From Candidatus Margulisiibacteriota bacterium (GTDB lineage Bacteria; Margulisbacteria; WOR-1; JAKLHX01): DNA of 6,016 nt. The DNA lies in contig JAKLHX010000072.1 of NCBI GenBank assembly GCA_022709925.1, positions 1-6,016 of the forward strand, read 5' to 3'. The notes under the pieces were generated by a model. That model saw only the letters and a program-made list of their open reading frames with translations. It searched no databases and was not told the DNA's origin. Shown one piece after another: positions 1 through 6,016 of this stretch. The position numbers and the translations under genes were made by a program. The stretch's first letter is position 1; every line of letters starts with the position of its first letter.

Positions 1-1
1 C

Positions 2-715
2 AAAGGGTCGGCAGGCGTGGATGGAATGTCTGTGAAAGAACTATACAAATACCTGTCAGAAAAGATGAAAAAAGACCTGAACAAGCCGGCACAGGTCATC
101 AACAACTTCGCTAACAGAGAACAAATGGATCATTCGGCGGCATTGGTCAATGAAAAGAAAAAAGAAAAAAAACAGACGCCTTTTTTGATAGGCTATTTTA
201 GCGGGACACGTTCACACACCAACGACCTTGGGAAAGCGGCGCTTGAGATAAGGGACCTAATGGATAAATACACGGATATCAAACTAAAAATAGTCGGCCT
301 CATGGATATCCCTGATTGCCTCGTGCCCCATCGCTCTTCGGGACAGCTGATACACGAACCATTAGTAGACCCCCTGACCTTACAAAAAAAGATCGCGGAA
401 GTCGATGTCAATATTATCCCTCTCGTAGACAATGAGTTCACGAACTGTAAATCCGAGCTCAAATATTTCGAAGCAAGCATTGTCGACACGCCGACTTGCG
501 CGACCCCGACCTATGTCTATCAACAGAATATCCAAAACGGCCGCAACGGCATTCTATGCAGGGAAGGCGAATGGTTCCGTGCCATTGAAAAGCTCTATAA
601 TGATCCCGTCATGTCGGCCAAGATCGCCGACAATGCCCGTCGTTACTGCGAGAGCAAATATTCCGTTGAAGCGCAGGCAAAACAGATAGAGGCCGCTCTG
701 ACAGCGATGTTATAA
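2..715 (+). CDS. GT4-type glycosyltransferase, C-terminal part (5' end outside window)
   Basis: This is the C-terminal half of a glycosyltransferase of the GT-B fold (GT4, 'glycosyl transferases group 1'), which would transfer a sugar from an activated donor to a growing cell-surface glycan at the cytoplasmic side. Counting from the GTG at 17, the Rossmann-like donor-binding domain starts near residue 55 with GYFSGTRSHTNDL (59-71). The donor-site segment FTNCKSELKYFEA (141-153) is followed by TPTCATPT and NGILC, as in the 'KSELKYFEA' group of this family. The reading frame is open to the window edge and no N-terminal Rossmann domain is present, so the GTG at 17 is probably internal and the true start lies upstream. 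A Lys/Glu-rich stretch (about residues 46-52) sits just before the domain. The next gene begins 18 bp after the stop, on the same strand, which suggests one operon. Family assignment is firm; the sugar and linkage cannot be told. Confidence 0.88.
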   Translation, partial: KGSAGVDGMSVKELYKYLSEKMKKDLNKPAQVINNFANREQMDHSAALVNEKKKEKKQTPFLIGYFSGTRSHTNDLGKAALEIRDLMDKYTDIKLKIVGLMDIPDCLVPHRSSGQLIHEPLVDPLTLQKKIAEVDVNIIPLVDNEFTNCKSELKYFEASIVDTPTCATPTYVYQQNIQNGRNGILCREGEWFRAIEKLYNDPVMSAKIADNARRYCESKYSVEAQAKQIEAALTAML

Positions 716-733
716 TGAAGGACGCAATAAAAA

Positions 734-1558
734 ATGAGCTGGTTTAAAAGACACAAAGCGCCGTCAAAGAAAGCAATAAAGATACAGGACAAATATAGGC
801 CTTCGGGAACAATTATTCCCGCCAACAACTCCCCTCTTAAGATCGCGGTGGTTGCACACATATTTTACAAGGAGATCGCCGAAGAAATACTCGGGTATCT
901 GGATAATATCCGTCATGATTTTGATATATACGTTTCGACAAGACCCGAGATAAAAGATCTTGTAGTGGCCATATTAAAAAAGAAGAAACATATAAGAAAG
1001 GCCGTCGTGTCCGGAGTGGAGAACAAAGGGTTTGATATCGGACCGTTCTTCAGCGGGCCGGTCAGTGATTATTACAAATATGATATTATCTGCAAGATCC
1101 ATTCGAAGAAAAATATCGCCGGCTCTCCGCTGGACGGATGGCAAGAGTACCTGCTCAAGAATGTCATGGGGTCCGAAAAGATCGTTCAGGAAATAATAGA
1201 CAGCTTCCGTGACGATGGGTCTCTCGGCATCCTATATCCAAAAACATTTCCTGCAGCGATCGAACTTATCGGCAATGAAAGATGGGGAAAGAACTGGGAA
1301 ACATGCAAGCGGCTCTCAAAAAAGATCGGACTGGACACAACGCACGACTTGGAATTCGATTTCCCGTCCGGATCGATCTTCTGGTTCAGGCCAAAAGCGC
1401 TTAAGCCGCTGTTCGACCTGGGACTAAAGATTGATGACTTTGAAGCAAGCAGAGGGGATATTGACGACGGGACCCTGGCACACGCGATAGAGCGGTTCTT
1501 TGTGCTGGCCGCAGAAAAAGAAGGGTTCAGGCACAAAAAAGTGCTGTTTACCTGTTAA
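734..1558 (+). CDS. RgpF-like rhamnan synthesis F family protein
   Basis: A 274-residue protein of the rhamnan synthesis protein F family (PF05045 by motif recognition). In streptococci RgpF helps build the rhamnose backbone of the cell-wall polysaccharide. In mixed clusters such as this one the family is taken to be a glycosyltransferase acting on lipid-linked or nascent glycan in the cytoplasm. Visible family marks, in order: the strand LKIAVVAHIFY (35-45), YVSTR (66-70), ENKGFDIGPF (96-105), CKIHSKK (120-126), FPSGSIFWFRPKAL (210-223), and DDGTLAHAIER (244-254). There is no signal peptide or membrane segment; the first 20 residues are basic. It is a single-domain form, shorter than the larger streptococcal proteins, and ends about 20 residues after the last motif. 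The ATG is preceded by GAAGGA at 717-722, with a rather long 11-base spacer. It sits between two transferase genes, with 11 bp to the next likely start. Family is confident; rhamnose as the sugar is only inferred from the name-giving members. Confidence 0.88.
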   Translation: MSWFKRHKAPSKKAIKIQDKYRPSGTIIPANNSPLKIAVVAHIFYKEIAEEILGYLDNIRHDFDIYVSTRPEIKDLVVAILKKKKHIRKAVVSGVENKGFDIGPFFSGPVSDYYKYDIICKIHSKKNIAGSPLDGWQEYLLKNVMGSEKIVQEIIDSFRDDGSLGILYPKTFPAAIELIGNERWGKNWETCKRLSKKIGLDTTHDLEFDFPSGSIFWFRPKALKPLFDLGLKIDDFEASRGDIDDGTLAHAIERFFVLAAEKEGFRHKKVLFTC

Positions 1559-1569
1559 GATTGGATCCA

Positions 1570-3525
1570 ATGGAAACAAATATGGATATTTGCACCATCA
1601 TCTCCAAGAATTATTTGGCAAAAGCCCGAACGCTCGCAAAATCTTTCGCAAAACACAACAAAGGCAGGGTCTTTGTCCTTTTAGCAGATAAGATCGACGG
1701 ATATTTCGATCCGGCAAAAGAGGACTTCACGCTTATAAAAGCGGAGGACCTGGCGGAGAACATCCCTTGTTTTGACCAGTTCTGCTTCAGCTACAACATC
1801 ACGGAATTCAATACGGCGCTAAAACCGTTCTTTCTTGAGTTCTTGTTCAGAAAATATCACATGGAAAAGCTTATATTCCTTGACCCGGACATCCTCGTTT
1901 GCAATTCTTTGGATGAGCTTTCAAAATTATTGGATACCCACTCAATAATACTGACCCCGCATATCACCCGCCCTTTTCAGGACGACCTGAAACCCGACGA
2001 GATCGAGATCTTAAAGCACGGGCTTTACAATCTCGGCTTCATAGCACTGGCAAACACAAAGACCGGCAAGGAATTCCTCTCCTGGTGGAGATCAAGGTTA
2101 ACGGACCATTGCACGATCGATTATAAGAAAGGTTTGTATGTAGACCAAAAATGGATCGACCTGGCCCCTTGCCTTTTCGACGGTATACTCATACTCAAAG
2201 ATCCAACATATAATATCGCCCAATGGAACCTGCATTATCGAAAAGACTTGGTTATAGAAGACGGCATCGTCCTGCTGGACAATAGGAGGGTCAACTTCAT
2301 CCATTTCAGCGGGTTCGACCCGGAGAAGATGGTCATTACGTCGGGATTCAAACATAGGTTCTCCATGAACGAACTTGATAAAGCCAAGGCCATATACGAT
2401 TCTTACAGGGACGAACTTAACAAAAATGGCCATAAAGAAATAAAAGGCTGGCCATATCATTGGGGGCACTATGATAACGGCTCAAATATCCCGGACCAGG
2501 CGAGGATACTATACAGGAACTTAAGCGATGAACAAAAAAAAGGTTTCGGGGACCCGTTCCGGACAGGAGGCGGAAGTTATTATCTTTGGCTGGCAAAGGG
2601 GCATCACGATCCGATAGATAAAGAAGAGAGATTGGAATTCATCTTGAACTCCAGGGTATATCGATGGGGCTTGAAGGTCAAACATCTCATAAACGTCGTA
2701 GCGCCTACAGGGAGCATGACAAGGAAGATACTTTCATTCTTACCAAAGGCAATATTCAATATTTTTTCATTTATAAACGGGATAGGCGCTGCCATATCGA
2801 AAATAGACAAAGAACGTATGGATCGAAAACTGTTGGGGAGCAAGATATTATATGACGAGCCGCAGTGGCACGGAAACATATCCGGGTGGGAAGAACATAT
2901 TCCGTTCGCGTTCCTGTTGACGAAGATCTTAAAACCCAAAGTTTTTGTCGAGCTAGGCGTTCAATACGGGATATCCTACTTTGCCTTTTGCCAGGCCGTC
3001 AAAAAAAAGGGATACAGGACAAAATGCTTCGGGATAGATTCCTGGAAAGGCGACGGGCATACAAAAGATTACGATGAAAGCGTCTATGCTGATGTTTCTT
3101 TCCATAATGCCAAAAATTACCGGAGATATTCCTCTTTACTTAAGTGTTATTTTGATGATGCCTTGACAAAGTTCAAGGATAAAAGCATAGACTTGCTGCA
3201 TATCGACGGGTTCCACACATACGGGTCCGTAAAACACGACTTTGAGACATGGCTGCCAAAGATGAGCAACAGAGGGATCATACTGTTCCATGATACTACC
3301 GTAAAGAGGGATGATTTCGGGGTATGGAAATTGTGGGATGAAATAGAGCATCTGTATCCCTCATATAATTTCGAACACAATTACGGACTTGGGATCCTGG
3401 CCGTCGGAAAAAAAGCGGACAAACGAGTCATACATCTGATCAATAAACTAAAAAAAGATCCGTCATATGCGAAGATGTTCGCGGAACTCGGAGCAACTAT
3501 TCTAAGGAAAGGATCAAAGTCTTAG
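1570..3525 (+). CDS. Fusion protein: GT8-like glycosyltransferase + class I SAM methyltransferase
   Basis: A 651-residue protein with two enzymatic domains (numbering from ATG 1570). Residues about 5-260 form a GT-A fold resembling GT8: DICTIISKNYL at the start, the metal- and nucleotide-binding DPD (105-107), YNLGF (153-157), VDQKWIDL (191-198) and HFSGFDP (245-251). A linker region (about 290-430) contains WPYHWGHYDNG and a GDPF...WL segment often found after such domains. Residues about 431-615 form a class I SAM-dependent methyltransferase of the Methyltransf_24 kind: glycine-rich motif I VELGVQYGISY (460-470), FGIDSWKGD (487-495) with the likely ribose-binding Asp490, HIDGFHTYGSVKHD (544-557), and ILFHDT (571-576). 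Both motif sets look intact. A plausible role is adding a sugar and methylating the glycan, perhaps as an end cap. The start is uncertain: TTG 1561, ATG 1570 and ATG 1582 are in frame, none with a strong ribosome site (GGA lies 4 bases before 1570 and another 6 before 1582). The family's usual beginning suits either ATG. Domain calls are firm; substrates are unknown. Confidence 0.87.
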   Translation: METNMDICTIISKNYLAKARTLAKSFAKHNKGRVFVLLADKIDGYFDPAKEDFTLIKAEDLAENIPCFDQFCFSYNITEFNTALKPFFLEFLFRKYHMEKLIFLDPDILVCNSLDELSKLLDTHSIILTPHITRPFQDDLKPDEIEILKHGLYNLGFIALANTKTGKEFLSWWRSRLTDHCTIDYKKGLYVDQKWIDLAPCLFDGILILKDPTYNIAQWNLHYRKDLVIEDGIVLLDNRRVNFIHFSGFDPEKMVITSGFKHRFSMNELDKAKAIYDSYRDELNKNGHKEIKGWPYHWGHYDNGSNIPDQARILYRNLSDEQKKGFGDPFRTGGGSYYLWLAKGHHDPIDKEERLEFILNSRVYRWGLKVKHLINVVAPTGSMTRKILSFLPKAIFNIFSFINGIGAAISKIDKERMDRKLLGSKILYDEPQWHGNISGWEEHIPFAFLLTKILKPKVFVELGVQYGISYFAFCQAVKKKGYRTKCFGIDSWKGDGHTKDYDESVYADVSFHNAKNYRRYSSLLKCYFDDALTKFKDKSIDLLHIDGFHTYGSVKHDFETWLPKMSNRGIILFHDTTVKRDDFGVWKLWDEIEHLYPSYNFEHNYGLGILAVGKKADKRVIHLINKLKKDPSYAKMFAELGATILRKGSKS

Positions 3526-4680
3526 CGTCAGAAGATCGCGGATCTTTTTACACTCCTCATCTAATCCCGGCCTGCCATTGATATATCTTGAGGCGCTATC
3601 CGATATGTTCTTCAACTGCCCCCTATTCACCGCAAAATATCTTAGCTTCTCATAAATATCATCCTCCGAAGCATTCATATCCATTTTTATGACTGAATCG
3701 TCCGGAAGCTCTGAAAACCACGCATCATCGGTCACAACGGAGGGCTTCCCTGCAGACAGTGCACGGATAAGGCTCCCGGAAGTCTCTCCCATGCTCGGAT
3801 ATCTTAAACCGACAACAATATCGCATCGACTCAATATATCATCATAAAGATCTTGAGGAACATAGCCGGTCTTTATAATATGGCTGTCCAAATATCCGTC
3901 AGCAAAGTCCCCGGTCCCGACCATCACATAATAGATCTTGGACTTGCTCTCGCTGTTCATGCGTTTTACTGCCCGGCATACGATATCGTTATGCCTCGTA
4001 GCATGGATGGCCCCGAAAGAAGCGATGACAAAAGCGCTGTCATCGATCCCGAATGTGTTCTTCAGATGGTCACCTTTTAAGTCGGCGGTTCTGAAAGAAA
4101 AAGAAGGATGTCCTATTTTCAGAACCTTGAGGGAAGAATGTTCCGTCAACAGCTTATCCTTCGAGTACTGCGAATGTACTATAACGCCTTTCGAATTGAG
4201 GAGCAATTCTTTGTTCAAAGGCGCTTTAACTGCTATATCAGGGCCGCAATGCAACAGCTCCTTCCCTTTCCGCAACTCCAGCTTCAGTTCGAAGAAAGTT
4301 TCCGGTCCGGCTATCTCGCGGATCTTGGAATAGTAATCTGTCCGGTCCCGATAATACTCAAGCGTCAAATAATACAGGACCAGATCGTGAAGGATAATAA
4401 ATCCGGGATGCTTTAAGGCGCAGTCATATATATATTTATGGAAAGCCGCGCAATTGCCCGCATTGTAAAGTATGGAATCGAACCTGTTAAAGTCTATCTT
4501 ATCCCTGCCATAGACCTTTACATCAAAGTCCTCGTATAATTTTTCGTTAGAGAGCCTGTAATCATCGGTCAACAATGTCACGTCGAAATATTTTTTCAGG
4601 CCGTAGACCATTGTTTCGGAATAGTCCGATATCCCGCTTTTTTTAGGAGGAAAAGGGCTCGCATATAAAAGCTTCTTCAC
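3514..4680 (-). CDS. GT4 family glycosyltransferase ('GETSGS' variant)
   Basis: A 388-residue, full-length GT-B glycosyltransferase of the GT4 (group 1) type, likely cytosolic, adding a sugar to a surface glycan. The N-terminal acceptor domain opens with a beta strand and PFPPKKSGISDYS (9-21), the usual 'P...SGI..Y' loop, followed by LHDL (97-100) and VHSQYSKD (168-175). The C-terminal donor domain has FGAIHATRHND (222-232), VGTG (254-257) and the donor-site run RYPSMGETSGSLIRALSAG (293-311), then SELPDD (323-328). In that run Glu299 is kept, but the second Glu of the classic E-x7-E motif is replaced (Arg306 in the matching place). This occurs in a recognisable subgroup with 'GETSGSLLRAL' and need not mean loss of activity. 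The start is GTG, overlapping the preceding gene's stop by 4 bp (GTGA) behind a good ribosome site, which implies translational coupling. The 3' end overlaps the convergent fusion gene by 12 bp. Sugar and linkage are unknown. Confidence 0.9.
   Translation of the reverse strand: MKKLLYASPFPPKKSGISDYSETMVYGLKKYFDVTLLTDDYRLSNEKLYEDFDVKVYGRDKIDFNRFDSILYNAGNCAAFHKYIYDCALKHPGFIILHDLVLYYLTLEYYRDRTDYYSKIREIAGPETFFELKLELRKGKELLHCGPDIAVKAPLNKELLLNSKGVIVHSQYSKDKLLTEHSSLKVLKIGHPSFSFRTADLKGDHLKNTFGIDDSAFVIASFGAIHATRHNDIVCRAVKRMNSESKSKIYYVMVGTGDFADGYLDSHIIKTGYVPQDLYDDILSRCDIVVGLRYPSMGETSGSLIRALSAGKPSVVTDDAWFSELPDDSVIKMDMNASEDDIYEKLRYFAVNRGQLKNISDSASRYINGRPGLDEECKKIRDLLTLRL
3532..3549 (+). terminator. Possible weak intrinsic terminator after the plus-strand arm
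   Basis: Seven bases after the plus-strand stop there is an inverted repeat AAGATC (3532-3537) / GATCTT (3541-3546) with a three-base loop GCG. The run of T continues to 3549. The stem is short and only one third G/C, and it lies inside the coding 3' end of the opposing gene, so this may be chance. If real, it would end the plus-strand transcript where it meets the convergent arm. Confidence 0.3.
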
Positions 4681-5759
4681 ATGTCTTCTCCCGTATATAC
4701 CGAAAGCACCCGGAGGAACTTTTCTTTTATGATCCCGTTATCGAACCTTGAAGCATAATTCTCAAAGCCTTTTTTGACGAGCGATCTCAAATGATCCGGC
4801 CTGCCCGCCAAGAGCGCTATAGCGGCCGAGTACTCTCTCGGATCATCGGACAACAACAACTGCCCCGGCCCGGCGGTTTCAGTCACGGCGCTGCCCTTTT
4901 TTGCTATTACCGGCAGGCGGAAATACTGCGCTTCCGCTATAGGGACACAAAAACCTTCGTGATCGCTCGGACAAACGTAAAAGTCACACCCAAGATAATA
5001 AGAAAGCATTTCTTGTCCGCTGGCTTCGCCCGCGAACCTTACGTATTCCTTCAGGTCGGCTTTCTTTACCAGATATTTCAATTCTTCATAATAAGTCCTG
5101 AGTTTTTTGTCCTGCTTGCCTACTATATACAAACGGATATTTCTGCCGTAGTTGCCGATGTAGTCGGTCAAGATCCTGAATAAAAATGCGTGGTTCTTAT
5201 TGGGAGCGATCCTCCCTACGAACAAAAGATTGATCTTATCGCTCTCGATTAGGCCGTTCAGAACATGATCGTCCGGCTCCAACGAAGATATACCGCGAAT
5301 ATCATTAAAAGGAGGAATAACCTCTTTTCTGTCTGCGGTTATATCCTCGGAATTGAACTCTGAATCCGAAATCCATAAAGCATCGGGATATCTCTCCGAC
5401 AACCTTTTTGTCTGTTCCCGGCCGAACCTGCAAAGATCATAGTAATGTCCGCTGTAATTTTTGAAATACTGCGCCGGCGTTATATTGTGATATTTGAACG
5501 CTATCTTGCATTTTGCCTTGCCTAATATATTCTCGACATCATCCCAAAAGATACTGTGGTGATAAATAAGAAGATTGGACTCGTCCGAGATCATCTCCAA
5601 CAGATCGTTCCTGCTTATAGTATCCGTCCTTCTATTGAGCACATAGGGACTGTAGACATAGCACTTGTGTTTCTCGCCGAGGATCGCGGACATCTTATCG
5701 ATATCATTGCCTATCGCATCATACGGGACAACGGAATTGGAGATAATGGCTATTTCCAT
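4677..5759 (-). CDS. GT4 family glycosyltransferase (DAIGND type)
   Basis: A 360-residue, complete GT-B glycosyltransferase of family GT4, probably working at the inner face of the cytoplasmic membrane on a lipid-linked or nascent polysaccharide. The N-terminal domain carries the loop VVPYDAIGNDI (10-20), typical of a subgroup from O-antigen and S-layer glycan clusters, then IYHHS (65-69), KYHNITPAQYFK (89-100) and SDSEFNSEDI (131-140). The C-terminal donor domain has VGRIAPNKNH (181-190), where the Arg and Lys would hold the donor phosphates, IVGK (202-205) and CPSDHEGFCVPIAEA (263-277), with Glu268 and Glu276 forming an intact E-x7-E. There is no signal peptide or membrane helix. The ATG at 5759 has only a weak ribosome site (GGA, 5-base spacer) and overlaps the upstream gene's end by 10 bp, so its translation may rely on that gene. 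Its own stop overlaps the next GTG by 4 bp. Family is firm; the sugar is not known. Confidence 0.92.
   Translation of the reverse strand: MEIAIISNSVVPYDAIGNDIDKMSAILGEKHKCYVYSPYVLNRRTDTISRNDLLEMISDESNLLIYHHSIFWDDVENILGKAKCKIAFKYHNITPAQYFKNYSGHYYDLCRFGREQTKRLSERYPDALWISDSEFNSEDITADRKEVIPPFNDIRGISSLEPDDHVLNGLIESDKINLLFVGRIAPNKNHAFLFRILTDYIGNYGRNIRLYIVGKQDKKLRTYYEELKYLVKKADLKEYVRFAGEASGQEMLSYYLGCDFYVCPSDHEGFCVPIAEAQYFRLPVIAKKGSAVTETAGPGQLLLSDDPREYSAAIALLAGRPDHLRSLVKKGFENYASRFDNGIIKEKFLRVLSVYTGEDM
4688..4692 (-). promoter_or_regulatory. Ribosome binding site that fixes a GTG start
   Basis: On the minus strand GGGAG (4692 down to 4688) lies 7 bases before the GTG at 4680. It sits within the last codons of the upstream gene and supports GTG 4680 as the start. 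No in-frame ATG lies close by; the ATG at 4682-4680 belongs to the frame of the upstream gene. Confidence 0.6.
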
Positions 5760-6013
5760 TTGGGTCCACTCTTATGCCTGGAGTTGTTGAACAGATATCT
5801 CAAGGCATTTACGAGCGGCAATAGCAGCACATAGGACCTGCTTTTCTTAAGCCTCATATTCATTTTCCTGGCCTTTACCCGGAAAAAATTCTCCCGGCGG
5901 TCGACATCTTCGACATAAAGAGAATTACTCGTATCGCAACGCCCGGAGAGATCTCTTCGCCTTATCTCATCTTTTATATCGCTCAATATATCGTCCAGGA
6001 CAGGTCGCTCCAT
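5750..6013 (-). CDS. Small basic protein of unknown function, possibly 5'-truncated
   Basis: An 87-residue reading frame with no function I can assign. It starts with an acidic/basic segment likely to be helical (LDDILSDIKDEIRRRD, residues 6-21), followed by a polar region. It ends with a basic stretch KARKMNMRLKKSR (47-59), a short hydrophobic patch YVLLLPLVNAL (61-71) and a basic tail. The hydrophobic patch is too short for a clear membrane helix but could be amphipathic and membrane-associated. The 'I..EIRRR' opening and basic/hydrophobic end resemble, from memory, the leader region found before methyltransferase domains in other glycan clusters; this is a weak likeness. The ATG at 6013 is three bases from the window edge and the frame is open beyond it, so this may be the C-terminus of a longer protein. 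It overlaps the downstream transferase by 10 bp on the same strand, and no competing gene covers this stretch, which supports it being translated. Confidence 0.6.
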   Translation of the reverse strand: MERPVLDDILSDIKDEIRRRDLSGRCDTSNSLYVEDVDRRENFFRVKARKMNMRLKKSRSYVLLLPLVNALRYLFNNSRHKSGPKWK

Positions 6014-6016
6014 GTC

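Noticed and set aside
1186..1536. Minus-strand open frame of 116 codons opposite the RgpF-like gene
   Set aside because: It lies fully opposite a gene with clear family motifs, and its translation is Ser-rich and without recognisable domains, as expected of a shadow frame.
1561..1569. TTG at 1561 as start of the fusion gene
   Set aside because: It begins two bases after the previous stop with no ribosome site of good spacing, and ATG codons follow at 1570 and 1582; it adds only three residues without conservation value.
2098..2469. Minus-strand open frame of 123 codons inside the fusion gene
   Set aside because: It runs opposite the GT8-like domain end, which carries the conserved HFSGFDP motif; no motif or ribosome site supports the antisense frame.
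3938..4333. Plus-strand open frame of 131 codons opposite the GETSGS transferase
   Set aside because: The minus-strand protein has full GT4 architecture here; the plus frame has no domain and no upstream gene context.
4791..5183. Plus-strand open frame of 130 codons opposite the DAIGND transferase
   Set aside because: It is antisense to the donor domain with E-x7-E; its composition is that of a shadow frame.
388..5694. Repeated word GATCGCGG at several places (for example near 391, 841, 3535 and 5684)
   Set aside because: The copies are not evenly spaced, sit in coding DNA and follow from favoured Lys/Glu-Ile-Ala type codons, so I do not regard them as regulatory or mobile repeats.
5556..5834. 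Plus-strand open frame of 92 codons spanning the junction of the last two minus-strand genes
   Set aside because: It covers the conserved N-terminus of the DAIGND transferase on the other strand and shows no independent support.
1..6016. Search for a defence system, CRISPR array, toxin-antitoxin pair, transposase or phage gene
   Set aside because: No reading frame carries nuclease, helicase, integrase or toxin motifs, and no regular direct repeats were seen; the content is consistent with glycan biosynthesis only.

Overview
The window is a gene-dense stretch of a cell-surface glycan biosynthesis locus. It holds six protein genes and almost no intergenic DNA, and every gene whose family I recognise makes or modifies sugar polymers. 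Three genes run on the plus strand (positions 2-3525) and three on the minus strand (3514-6013). The two arms converge and their 3' ends overlap by 12 bp. I see no tRNA, rRNA, CRISPR array, insertion sequence or phage gene, and no promoter. Both arms appear to be fed by transcripts that start outside the window.

Plus arm: (1) the C-terminal half of a GT4-type glycosyltransferase, cut by the left window edge; (2) a compact RgpF-like protein (rhamnan synthesis F family); (3) a 651-residue two-domain protein with a GT8-like nucleotide-sugar transferase domain in front and a class I SAM-dependent methyltransferase domain behind. Minus arm, in transcription order: (6) a short basic protein of unknown function at the right window edge; (5) a GT4 glycosyltransferase with the N-terminal 'DAIGND' signature and an intact E-x7-E motif; (4) a second GT4 glycosyltransferase with the 'GETSGS' variant of the donor-site motif. 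Minus-arm genes overlap by 10 and 4 bp, which suggests translational coupling.

Read together, the genes look like part of an O-antigen, capsule or similar heteropolysaccharide assembly line: several retaining and other glycosyltransferases build the repeat or a terminal structure, and a methyltransferase decorates or caps it. No Wzx, Wzy, ABC transporter or nucleotide-sugar synthesis gene lies in the window, so the export route and sugar identity cannot be read from it.

The organism is a bacterium of moderate GC content with Shine-Dalgarno sites, GTG as well as ATG starts, and frequent AGA/AGG and ATA codons. This habit, with a dense cluster of mixed glycosyltransferases, would fit an uncultured Gram-negative lineage (Omnitrophota-like genomes are one possibility). 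That placement is a weak inference, because no taxonomic marker gene is present. I did not find a convincing new type of system; the most notable items are the transferase-methyltransferase fusion, the convergent overlap and the unrecognised small gene.
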